Source: UBA11090 sp035560555
GTDB lineage: Bacteria > Spirochaetota > Spirochaetia > Treponematales > Rectinemataceae
Direction of reading: 5' to 3'
Assembly (NCBI GenBank): GCA_035560555.1
Contig: DATMZF010000020.1
Coordinates: forward strand, 1-64,000
DNA length: 64,000 nucleotides
Shown here: piece by piece, positions 33,487 through 41,508 of the stretch
Numbering within the stretch: the stretch's first letter is position 1
How the letters are laid out: each line of letters starts with the position of its first letter
The notes under the pieces: model-generated
Told to the model about the DNA's origin: nothing
Database searches by the model: none
What the model saw: only the letters and a program-made list of their open reading frames with translations
Translations under genes and position numbers: made by a program

Positions 33487-34176
33487 AAAGAATTATCGGG
33501 CATTCCCTTTTGGGATTCCTTCATAATGACGATTATGATCGCATTTTTACAGCCTTCCGCGATTCGGTCACCGCCGACGCTCGCCCAAAAAGCGTATTAA
33601 AATTAATAATCGGATAGTGAGTTTTGGAATCATCCAAGATGTATCTGTTCTTAAAGCGACTTCAGAATAAAATCGGATATAGATAAGACTATATTGAAAG
33701 GAGAATTGGAGGATACTGAATATCAATTCAAGAATCGCGATGGTTCTACCTTATGGGGATCCGTCAGCGCAAAGCTAGTTTCCGGCGCCGACGAAGAAAA
33801 ACTTATTAGCCTCTCTATAATGGATGACCTAACCAATTTGCTAAACCGACGTGGTTTTACGATTGCGGCTCAACAAGAGGTAAAACACTCTCTTCGGAGA
33901 AAAGAAGGTATAGCATTGCTTTTCTTCGACATAGATAATCTTAAGGTGATCAAAGATACATTTGGCCATCTTGCAGGAGATGAAGCAATCAAGATAGCTA
34001 CAAAGACTTGAACAAACATTGCTGCGGCATAATCAGAAGTCAGCCGCGGAATTTACCGTATCCTTTAGTTCGGGAGTCGCATACAACAGCCCAGATAGTC
34101 CTCTTAGCCTTGCACAGATGGAGTTGATTGCTGACAAGATGATGTATACATCAAAACAGAGGAAAAAGCATGGCTA
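33487..34176 (+). pseudogene. Decayed PAS-PAS-GGDEF gene
   Basis: Three out-of-frame pieces read as one former diguanylate cyclase gene. The first, at about 33500-33610, gives PAS-like IIGHSLLGFLHNDDYDRIF and then a stop. The second, 33694-34011, gives the end of a PAS domain, a DDLTNLLNRRGF start and LLFFDIDNLKVIKDTFGHLAGDEA. The third, about 33990-34176 in another frame, gives the domain's C-terminus (FSSGVAYNSPDSPLS, then ADKMMYTSKQRKK). The GGDEF motif itself is deleted. At least two frameshifts plus the deletion rule out cyclase activity. Confidence 0.8.
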
Positions 34177-34259
34177 GATCGGTCTTCGTTTTCAAGGAGC
34201 GTATGAATATGTTCGGTACCCGATAAAAGAGCTGGTTATTATGGTAAATGCTCCTGCCG

Positions 34260-34556
34260 CTACTGAGCGGTATCTAGCCGCGCAAGCAATGCTCTGAAGG
34301 CAGAACCTTCCTTTTTCAGTTCGCGGGAACCCCTGGTGATCTTGCAGAGGGAGAGACCGAGCTCTTCGGCTATTTTTCGCTGGGGCATGCCAGTTGAAAG
34401 TTCCTTGACGAGAGCCCAGCGCTTGGCCATCTCGTCGGCTTCGGCTGGGGTGAGGAGCGAATAGAGGAATTCCTCGATGAGCGCCGCGTCGGCGCCCTCA
34501 AGGGCGCGGGACATCTCGGCGATATTGTGACGCATGAGTTCCGGATTTCTGGGCAT
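34260..34556 (-). CDS. TrpR-family (TrpR/YerC) repressor
   Basis: A 98-aa all-helical repressor. LTPAEADEMAKRW, GMPQRKIAEELG and KITRGSRELK match E. coli TrpR's LTPDE, MSQREL and TITRGSN elements, including the ITRGS recognition turn. Possible roles are tryptophan-responsive repression or the less understood YerC type; no trp genes are in the window. It follows the PHP gene on the same strand after 15 nt, so they may be one transcript. Confidence 0.85.
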   Translation of the reverse strand: MPRNPELMRHNIAEMSRALEGADAALIEEFLYSLLTPAEADEMAKRWALVKELSTGMPQRKIAEELGLSLCKITRGSRELKKEGSAFRALLARLDTAQ

Positions 34557-34571
34557 TACCCTAATATACCA

Positions 34572-35384
34572 TTATTTCCCGATTTTGTGGGACGCATTTT
34601 GGAGGGGCAGAGCCTCCGCGACCTTCAGCCCGAAGCGCGCGGCGAGCTCTCGCCCCTCCGCGAGGTTGGCGGCCGTATCGACGGGCCTGTGGGCATCGGA
34701 GTTGACGATGCAGGTTATATCGTAGTCGGAAGCGAGGCGCCAAAACTCCGGGCGGGGGTAGGGCGGCCTCGTCCCGCCTGCTCCGCCGACCTTCTTTTTT
34801 CTCATGCCATAACCATTTATCTCCAGAAGACAGCCGCTGCTCTCGGCCGTCGACAGGATGTCGGCCGCGCAAGAGCGGGCGCTTTCGTCCCATGGCAGCC
34901 AGCTGAAGCAAAAAACGTCCGGATGGGCGAGGAAGGCGAAAAGCCCGCTTTCTATCGCCCTGCAGGTGGTTTCGGCGAAATAGCCGAGCTCGGAGGCTTC
35001 GGAGATGGCGAAAGTGTCGCGCCATTCCCCTCCGTGGAGATAGCTGTGAATTCCTCCGGCGAGGTAATCGAGGCCCAGCCGTCCCAAGTATTCCTCCCGA
35101 AAAAAGGACTCGTACTCGGGGCTCCATTCGCATTCCAGGCCGGAGAGGATGCGCGGCGATGAAGCGCTCGCGGCGGCCCGGGTCTTGGCGGTACGCAGCG
35201 CTTCAAGGTAGTCCGGCAGATCCGCCATGGCCATTCTCACGGAAGGCCATCGTCCGTCCGGGTAGGGACAGTGATCGCTGAAGCCGAGTTCCGAAAGGCC
35301 GGCGTCGGCCGCCGCCGCCACATAGTCGGCTACATCTCCCTGAGCGTGGCGGCATCGGAAAGTGTGGGTATGGTAATTGTTCAT
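34572..35384 (-). CDS. PHP-domain phosphatase, HisK/histidinol-phosphatase type
   Basis: A 270-aa PHP metallo-phosphoesterase. Metal-binding motifs are NYHTHTFRC at the N-terminus, FSDHCP, GLECEW, GGIHSYL, LAHPDVF and NSDAHRP. This is the arrangement of monofunctional histidinol-phosphate phosphatases, but the family is broad and no his genes are near. The ATG at 35384 follows AGGA; a start at 35423 only adds an unconserved tail. Confidence 0.8.
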   Translation of the reverse strand: MNNYHTHTFRCRHAQGDVADYVAAAADAGLSELGFSDHCPYPDGRWPSVRMAMADLPDYLEALRTAKTRAAASASSPRILSGLECEWSPEYESFFREEYLGRLGLDYLAGGIHSYLHGGEWRDTFAISEASELGYFAETTCRAIESGLFAFLAHPDVFCFSWLPWDESARSCAADILSTAESSGCLLEINGYGMRKKKVGGAGGTRPPYPRPEFWRLASDYDITCIVNSDAHRPVDTAANLAEGRELAARFGLKVAEALPLQNASHKIGK

Positions 35385-35574
35385 CGCGTTCCTGGAATGC
35401 CGCGCGAGTCCATAAATGATCAACGCGGCCGATTTTCGATCGCCACTATAGCCGCCCCGCCCCGGATTCGTATAGCGGGTCCAAAAGGGGGCCGGGGCGG
35501 CGGGTCAGGAGGCGTCATGGCAGGAGCGGGAGGCCGCGCCACCGGAAAGCGAAAGGCGGAAGGCGGAAGGCGAC

Positions 35575-36282
35575 TTATTCCATTTCGAAGACGATGGATA
35601 CCGAGGCGTTTACCTCGACGCTGCCCGGGGAAAAAGCTTCCTGGGAGCCGGCGCCCATCGATTTGGCGAGATAGAGCCTCGAGTCGGGCGCGCGCATGGA
35701 ATAGCCTTGCTCCTCGACGCTGATGGCCTTGCCCAGCCTTCTCCCGAGCGTCTCAGCCATGGCCTGAGCCTTCTGCGCGGCGTTGGCGACGGCCTTCCTC
35801 AGCGTTTCGACGCGCAGGATATCCTCGTTTTTCTTGCGGTAATCCAGGCCGCGTATCTCGTTGGCTCCGGCGTTCACCGCCGTCTCCACGGCCTGCGCCA
35901 CGAGCTCCGTGTCTTCCAGCGTCACCGTCACGCCCGTCTCGCCCTTGTACCCGATGATGAGATTCTGTTTGGCTGGGCGTTCGTCGTAAACGGGGGAAAT
36001 GCGGAAGTTGCTCGTCCGAATCATCTTTTTATCGATGCCGAGAGCGAGCAGCGAACTGATGACCTTGTCCGCCGAGGCCATCACCGCCTCTCGCGCCGCG
36101 AGGGATGTCTTGGCCTGCTGGACGATGGCGAGATTCAGGAGGGCCATGTCCGCCTCGACGCTCGCCGTGGCCTCGCCGGTGACCCTGACGGTCGGCGTCT
36201 GCGGAAGCGTTTGGGGCGCGGTCTGGGCCCCGACGGCAAAAACGGCCAAGGCGAGGAGAGCGAGCGAGATTGATTTCTTCAT
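35575..36282 (-). CDS. Exported SIMPL-domain (DUF541) protein
   Basis: A 235-aa protein with a Sec signal peptide (cleavage near VGAQT, about residue 20). The mature part is a SIMPL domain: VRVTGEATASVEADMALLNLAIVQ is its start and VEVNASVSIVFEM its end, with the central RTSNFRISPVYD strand. Bacterial members (YggE-like) are periplasmic or outer-membrane-associated and linked loosely to oxidative stress; the molecular role is unknown. It appears to be a single gene, ending 190 bp from the PHP gene. Confidence 0.88.
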   Translation of the reverse strand: MKKSISLALLALAVFAVGAQTAPQTLPQTPTVRVTGEATASVEADMALLNLAIVQQAKTSLAAREAVMASADKVISSLLALGIDKKMIRTSNFRISPVYDERPAKQNLIIGYKGETGVTVTLEDTELVAQAVETAVNAGANEIRGLDYRKKNEDILRVETLRKAVANAAQKAQAMAETLGRRLGKAISVEEQGYSMRAPDSRLYLAKSMGAGSQEAFSPGSVEVNASVSIVFEME

Positions 36283-36471
36283 TGTTTACCTCCGGAATTC
36301 CCAGAACGAAAAATGGGACGTCATCGTCAGAAACAAATATACAGCTTTATGGTATCGACCTCGCGCGTTCGGCGTGATAATAATGCACGATACGCGATGG
36401 GTCGACGCCTTCGTCAGGGCGATAGCCTTCGAGGCCGGCCGACTTCCGCGCGGCAACTAAGGAAGGTAACC

Positions 36472-37248
36472 ATGGGAGAATACAAGAAGCCCGGCGCCTT
36501 TGGGCGCCTGGGAGAATCGGATATGCTGCGCCTGAAACGATGGAACACGCCCACCATCTACAACGGCTGGGAACAGATCGCGAGGCGCGACAGGCTTCAA
36601 GGGCTATGGAACCGCGAGGAGACGCGCGACTTCATGCCGCAGATGGGACCGATGTGCGGGCGCGCCCTCACCCTGCGCATAGAGACGACGGAGCGGGACA
36701 ATCCGACGGCCAGGGCCGGCGCCTGGGATGAATACTACCGCTATGTCGCCTCGGTAGCCGGGCCGAAAATCGTCGTCGTGGAGGACTCGAGCCAGCCTGC
36801 CGCGCTGGGCTCTCTCTGGGGCGAAGTGAGCGCCAATACCCATCGCGCCCTGGGTTGCGTGGGCGCCATCGTGGACGGGGCCATCCGCGACGTGGACGAA
36901 ATGACCAACGCGGGCTTCAAGGCGCTGGCGAGGCGCCTCTGCGTCGGCCACCTCTACGCCTGGCCGATAGCCTGGGATATCGGCGTGCGGGTCTTTGGGA
37001 CCGAGGTGGAGCCCGGATTCCTCGTGCACGCGGACAAGCACGGGTTCCTGGCCATTCCGCCCGAGGACGAGGGAGGGTTGCCTGAAGCCGTCGCCTTCAT
37101 GGACGCCCTGGAATGCGAAACGGTGATTCCCGCGGCGCGCTTCGCCTCGGGCGAATCCTACGGCTCCATCATCGCCCGGAGAAGCGCCGCCGCCGCGGAG
37201 TTCGGCGCGAGAGCCCTGGAGCGGTTTGGCCGTCCCGGCGAACACTAA
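36472..37248 (+). CDS. RraA/HMG-aldolase-fold protein
   Basis: A 258-aa protein with the RraA signature: GSLWGEVSANTHRALGCVGAIVDGAIRD, which holds the G-x-x-W-G-E loop and the R-D metal/oxalate-type site (Asp after GAIR). The fold serves 4-hydroxy-4-methyl-2-oxoglutarate aldolase, oxaloacetate decarboxylase and the RNase E inhibitor RraA. It is longer than typical RraA (about 160 aa) because of an N-terminal extension of about 85 residues, so a carbon-metabolism lyase is favoured. AAGGAAGGT precedes the ATG. It ends in a strong terminator. Confidence 0.78.
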   Translation: MGEYKKPGAFGRLGESDMLRLKRWNTPTIYNGWEQIARRDRLQGLWNREETRDFMPQMGPMCGRALTLRIETTERDNPTARAGAWDEYYRYVASVAGPKIVVVEDSSQPAALGSLWGEVSANTHRALGCVGAIVDGAIRDVDEMTNAGFKALARRLCVGHLYAWPIAWDIGVRVFGTEVEPGFLVHADKHGFLAIPPEDEGGLPEAVAFMDALECETVIPAARFASGESYGSIIARRSAAAAEFGARALERFGRPGEH

Positions 37249-37280
37249 AAAAGGACTGTCCGTTTCCGGACAGTCCTTTT
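37247..37280. terminator. Strong, probably bidirectional, intrinsic terminator
   Basis: GGACTGTCCG (37253-37262), loop TTTC, CGGACAGTCC (37267-37276), then TTTT; an A run precedes it, so it works for the RraA-like gene on the plus strand and for the flavinylated reductase gene on the minus strand. Confidence 0.92.
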
Positions 37281-37310
37281 ATCATGTTTGACGCAAACGG
37301 GCCGAAATTC

Positions 37311-39521
37311 TCAGCGAGCGCCCGCGAAGCTCGAGGCGTTTTCGCCGGCTATCCTTCCCGAGTTGTAGGCATAGCCCTGGGTCACGCCCACGATCTCGTA
37401 GTAGGGATAGCCGTACATGCCGCCGCCGTCCTGGCCGGCGACGTAGAGGCCCGGAATGACTTTGTTCCGCTCGTTGAGCGCCTCGATGCGCTCGTTGATC
37501 CTGATCCCGCCGATGGTTCCGAAAATAGCCGGTTCCATGCGTAGCGCGTAGTAGGGACCCTTCGCTATTGGCGTGAGCCAGACCGGGTCCTTGTAGAACT
37601 CCTCGTCCTTCTTCTGATCCACGGCCGCGAGATAGCGGCTCATCGTCGAGGTGAATTCGCCCTGGGCGAATCCCGCCGCCTTTTCCAGCTCCTGGAAGCT
37701 GTCGGCCTTGAAGGCGACGCCGGCGTCGAGGGCCTGCCGCATTTCCATCTTGATCGTCGCGAAGGGGACTAAGGCGCGGTCGCGCCAGCCGATGCTCTTT
37801 TTGAGCTCGGCGGTTTTCTCGGCCCCGACGATGCCCGGGAAACCCTTGGTTTCGAGGGTGTCCAGGGTGGCCTGGTCGAGAACGACGAAGAAGGAGCCGG
37901 CCGTCCTTATCGCCGAGGCGCCCTTCGCGAGAGGCTGGCTCGCGCAGATGCCCTCGTCCATGAAGCGCTTGCCTTCCATGTTGACCTGGAGGAGGCCGCC
38001 GTAATTCATGTACTTCATGAAATAGCTGTTGAAATCCAGCGTCGTGCTGGCGGCGAACTCGGTGAGGTGCGGCTGGATTTCGGGGCTAAGGCCGGCTCCC
38101 GCGCCCAGGGCCATGTTGATGCCGTCGCCCTCGTTCGAGGAATTCCCGCTCAGATAGTAATTGTCGCTGTGGGTGTATTTCTTGAGCATTTCCTTGTTGC
38201 CGCCGAAACCGCCCGTGGCGATGACGACCGACGCGGCGCGGACGGTGACCTTCGTGCCGTCGCTCTTCACCGCCTTGACCCCGACGACCTTGTTGCCGTC
38301 CATGATAAGTTCCTCGGCCCTCGTCTGGAGGAGGAGCTGGCCGCCGCCGGGGATGATGTACTTGTCGTAGAGCGCCTGGATCTTGGCGTTGCCCTTGCCG
38401 GTGTCGTGGGTGTAGGAGCCCTTCTGTAGGGTCATCTTGTAGCCGTGGGCCTGGAGCCAGTCGGCGGTGCCGCCCGATTTTTCCAGGATGGCTTTCACGA
38501 GGGAGGAGTTGGCGGTCCAGCTCGTGTAGTCCATCATCTCCTTGAAGACATCCTGGACGGTCTTGGTGCTTCCCGCCTTTTTGGCCTGCTCGCTTCCGAC
38601 GCCGATGAAGCCGGTGGATAAGCCGCCCATGCCGCCTACCTGGCCGGTCTTCTCGATGACGATGACTTTGGAGCCCTTTTCGACGGCGGCGAGGGCCGCC
38701 GCGGAACCGGAGGCGCCCGCGCCGACCACCACGACATCGGTCGTGTACTCGACGGAAGCGTTGACCTTCGGCTGCTTCGCGTTGAAAGCCAAGAGGTCCG
38801 CGCCCGCCTGTTCGAGAGCCTGGGTGGTCGCCGCGATGATGCCCATGCTGGTCAGGGTGGAACCGGAAACGGCGTCCACGCCGATGCTTTGGTAATCGAC
38901 GATGGCCTTGGGCACCTGGCCGATGGCCGATTCCTTGAAGCCCGGCGTGTCGTCGCAGGAGAGCACCGCGACATTCAGGATCTTCTTTTCGTCCACGGTC
39001 ACCTCGACCTTGATCGGCTTGATCACCTTCGGCGAGAGGAAGCGGCCGCCCTCGTTGCTGTCCTTGGGCCACTTGCCGTAGGCTTCGCCGTAATAGACGC
39101 CCGGTTTCATGAGACGGGCGGGCGCCACGGCCTTGGCTTCCGCGGCATTCGCGGCCGCCTTGAGCTTCTCAGGCGTGGCTCCCGCCTTGGCGAGCGCCTC
39201 GGCGGCCGCGTCGATGATAGCCTGGCTGACGAGGGTGGCCCCGGAAATAGTGTCAACATCGAGGCTCTGCCTCTTCACGATTTCCTGGGGCAGGAGCTCC
39301 AGGGCGTTGTCCGAAAGCCCGGCCGTTTCGTGATGCTGCGTCACGGCGACGCTGAGTATCGAGTTCTTGTCGACCTTTACCTCGACCGTCACCGGTCCGT
39401 TCCTGCCTTCGGCGGATCCCGTATAGGATCCTGGGTTGAACAGTCCTTCCTGCCTTACGGTGGTGCAGCCCGATAGCATGAGGAGCAGGCATAGTACCGC
39501 GATCCCGATTCTTTTCTTCAT
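37311..39521 (-). CDS. Flavinylated fumarate-reductase-type lipoprotein with two FMN domains
   Basis: A 736-aa exported lipoprotein. The lipobox is MLSGC (Cys at about residue 18). Two FMN-binding domains follow (about 28-110 and 130-235), each with a covalent-FMN attachment motif: DTISGATL and DAVSGSTL, substrates of ApbE. The rest is a FAD-dependent fumarate/urocanate reductase flavoprotein (VVVGAGASGSAAALAA dinucleotide fold; C-terminal YGYPYYEIVGVTQGYAYNSGRIAG). Such proteins reduce an unsaturated acid outside the cytoplasm as an electron sink. The duplicated FMN domain is less common than the single-domain type. The electron acceptor is unknown. The start at 39521 follows GGAG; the TTG at 39533 is rejected. 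Divergent from an AraC regulator. Confidence 0.9.
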   Translation of the reverse strand: MKKRIGIAVLCLLLMLSGCTTVRQEGLFNPGSYTGSAEGRNGPVTVEVKVDKNSILSVAVTQHHETAGLSDNALELLPQEIVKRQSLDVDTISGATLVSQAIIDAAAEALAKAGATPEKLKAAANAAEAKAVAPARLMKPGVYYGEAYGKWPKDSNEGGRFLSPKVIKPIKVEVTVDEKKILNVAVLSCDDTPGFKESAIGQVPKAIVDYQSIGVDAVSGSTLTSMGIIAATTQALEQAGADLLAFNAKQPKVNASVEYTTDVVVVGAGASGSAAALAAVEKGSKVIVIEKTGQVGGMGGLSTGFIGVGSEQAKKAGSTKTVQDVFKEMMDYTSWTANSSLVKAILEKSGGTADWLQAHGYKMTLQKGSYTHDTGKGNAKIQALYDKYIIPGGGQLLLQTRAEELIMDGNKVVGVKAVKSDGTKVTVRAASVVIATGGFGGNKEMLKKYTHSDNYYLSGNSSNEGDGINMALGAGAGLSPEIQPHLTEFAASTTLDFNSYFMKYMNYGGLLQVNMEGKRFMDEGICASQPLAKGASAIRTAGSFFVVLDQATLDTLETKGFPGIVGAEKTAELKKSIGWRDRALVPFATIKMEMRQALDAGVAFKADSFQELEKAAGFAQGEFTSTMSRYLAAVDQKKDEEFYKDPVWLTPIAKGPYYALRMEPAIFGTIGGIRINERIEALNERNKVIPGLYVAGQDGGGMYGYPYYEIVGVTQGYAYNSGRIAGENASSFAGAR

Positions 39522-39755
39522 TCGCTTCTCCAATAACGTTCTTTTGGCGCCGCCGAAAGGCGAGGCGCATGGTTCGACAGGCAGACGTGGAATTTTAACC
39601 GTCTATTTCAGAGACTACAATAGAAAAGTATCGTAAATTGCTCTTTTATTATATCAAAATTTGCTTTTGATTGTTTCGACGTTCTGTGGCCAAAACCTCG
39701 GCAAATCTGCTATTATGAAACCCGGCGCCGTAAAGCGCGCGAATGAGAGGTAAGC

Positions 39756-40613
39756 TTGTCCTCTTTCGATAGTGAAAATATCGATGTCTCAATCCGTTTT
39801 TCCCTGAAGAACGATTTCCCCAGCGAACACAAGCCCCTTTTCAACGATCAACCGCTTCTCCACGAAGAGTTCGAGGTTTTTTTCGTGGCGGCCGGCGAGG
39901 TGTCCTGGTTTATCGAGAATGAGACGCATAGGGCCGAGCCCGGCAGCCTGATCATCTTCAACGATCGGGAAGTCCATAAGCTCCATATCCGATCCAACAA
40001 GCGCTTCGAGCGGGCGAAACTCCTCTTCAGCCCGGACCTGGCGCGATCCTTCGAGGCTTTCGGCTGCGATCTCCTTTCCTGCTTCGTTGATCGCCCCAAG
40101 GGAAGGGGAAATATCCGTAGGCTGTCGGCCCAGCAGTCCATGGACATCATGAAGCTCTTCGACAAGATGGGGCAGGCCCGCGCGAACACCGGTCCCGAGT
40201 CGAGGCTTCTGAAGGTGATCGCCCTTCTGGAAATCCTGATGTTCACCAATAAGGTATTCGGCGCCGGTGATGGCGGCGAAGAGAGCCCCGGCCCGCGCGG
40301 TCCTCTCGCCTCGGTTCTGGACTATGTCGAAGACAACCTCGCAGGGGATCTTTCGCTGGAAACGATCGGCCAGAAATGCGGCATCAGCGTGTACCACCTC
40401 TGCCGGATCTTCAAGAAGGAAACGGGAAGCACCCTCCATAATTACATACTCTACAAGCGCGTGGCCGAGGCCCAGCGCCTTCTGGGCGAAGGCTGGAAGC
40501 CGGGTCAGGTGAGCGCCATGTGCGGTTTCGGCGCCATGTCGCGCTTTGTCGCGGCCTTCAAGAAGGTTATGGGGACGAGTCCTTCCGCCTTCGCGAAGCG
40601 GAAAAGCGTATAG
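39756..40613 (+). CDS. AraC-family transcriptional regulator
   Basis: A 285-aa regulator with an N-terminal cupin ligand domain (about 20-130; HEEFEVFFVAAGEVSWFIE) and a C-terminal double helix-turn-helix (about 190-282; GQKCGISVYHLCRIFKKETG and VSAMCGFGAMSRFVAAFKKVMGTSPS). The start is a TTG at 39756 after GAGAGG. It is divergent from the flavinylated reductase gene 234 bp away and is the natural candidate regulator of it; the inducer would be the reductase substrate (inference). Confidence 0.85.
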   Translation: MSSFDSENIDVSIRFSLKNDFPSEHKPLFNDQPLLHEEFEVFFVAAGEVSWFIENETHRAEPGSLIIFNDREVHKLHIRSNKRFERAKLLFSPDLARSFEAFGCDLLSCFVDRPKGRGNIRRLSAQQSMDIMKLFDKMGQARANTGPESRLLKVIALLEILMFTNKVFGAGDGGEESPGPRGPLASVLDYVEDNLAGDLSLETIGQKCGISVYHLCRIFKKETGSTLHNYILYKRVAEAQRLLGEGWKPGQVSAMCGFGAMSRFVAAFKKVMGTSPSAFAKRKSV

Positions 40614-40646
40614 CCGAAAATCGAGCCTCGCCGGAGGGAAAGGCTC

Positions 40647-40723
40647 TTGATCTTTCATTTATCGCGCCTTATACTATAAGAGAAACGAAAGTATTTCGAA
40701 ACTAAATAGCAAGGATTTCGAAA
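40647..40723 (+). promoter_or_regulatory. Promoter and twin TTTCGAAA operators of the deoR-sugar operon
   Basis: TTGATC (40647-40652), 17 nt, TATACT (40670-40675) is a good sigma-70 promoter. Downstream are two identical 9-mers ATTTCGAAA at 40693-40701 and 40715-40723, each containing the palindrome TTTCGAAA, 22 bp apart (two helical turns). That spacing on one DNA face suits cooperative binding by the DeoR protein whose gene starts 20 bp later. Confidence 0.7.
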
Positions 40724-40743
40724 TAAACGTTGCGGAGGCGCGG

Positions 40744-41499
40744 ATGAATTTCGATCTGAACGAGCGCGAATCGTTCATGCTCGACAAGATGGCTGAGGAG
40801 GGCTCCCTTTCGGTGGCCGACCTCGCGCGCGAACTCAACGTCTCCGCCGTCACCATCCGTTCCGACCTCAAGAACTTGGAAGAAAAAGGCTTCGTCAACA
40901 GGACCCGCGGCGGCGCCTACCCGGCTTTCTATAAAGACATCATCGACCGCCAGCGTCTCAACGTGGAGGAGAAGAACAGGATAGCCCGCGCCGCCGCGGA
41001 GTTCGTGCACGACGACGACAGGATCATGATAGAGGCGGGCACGACGACGGCCCTCATCGTGCGCTACCTGACCGGAAGGCGGGGCGTCCAGATCGTCACC
41101 AACTCGACCCTCGTCTTCTCCTATGCCCGGCTCAACCCTTCGCTCAATATCATCCTCACCGGCGGCGTCTTCATGAAGGAGACCGAATCCCTCGTCGGGC
41201 CAGTGGCCCTCAAGGCCATCAACGAGTTCAACGTGCGGCTCGCCTTCGTCGGCACCGACGGCTTCAGCGTCGACCGGGGGATGACGACCCAGCTCGTGGA
41301 GGGTTCGGTTATCGTCAAGGCGATGAGGAACAGGGCCCAGGAGACCTGGCTTGTGGCCGATTCGTCCAAGTACGGAAAATCGGGGTTCGTGAACGTCCTC
41401 TCCCTCTCGGAGGTGGACGGCATCATCACCGATTCGAATATAGACAAAGACGCCCTCGCGGCGATGAAAGAGAACGCGCTCGACCTGCGCGTCGTTTAG
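40744..41499 (+). CDS. DeoR-family sugar regulator
   Basis: A 251-aa DeoR/GlpR-type repressor. N-terminal helix-turn-helix LSVADLARELNVSAVTIRSDL, then the linker RTRGGAY, and a C-terminal sugar-phosphate sensor domain with the E-A-G-T-T loop (about residues 98-102) and GGVFMKETESLVGP. The ligand is likely a phosphorylated sugar of the operon it heads. GCGGAGG precedes the ATG, and the next gene is 9 nt away. Twin TTTCGAAA sites upstream suggest autoregulation. Confidence 0.9.
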   Translation: MNFDLNERESFMLDKMAEEGSLSVADLARELNVSAVTIRSDLKNLEEKGFVNRTRGGAYPAFYKDIIDRQRLNVEEKNRIARAAAEFVHDDDRIMIEAGTTTALIVRYLTGRRGVQIVTNSTLVFSYARLNPSLNIILTGGVFMKETESLVGPVALKAINEFNVRLAFVGTDGFSVDRGMTTQLVEGSVIVKAMRNRAQETWLVADSSKYGKSGFVNVLSLSEVDGIITDSNIDKDALAAMKENALDLRVV

Positions 41500-41508
41500 G
41501 GAGGCACT

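Noticed and set aside
33405..34259. Insertion sequence or mobile element in the messy AT-rich segment
   Set aside because: No transposase frame, terminal inverted repeats or target duplications are visible; the remnants fit a decayed PAS-GGDEF gene.
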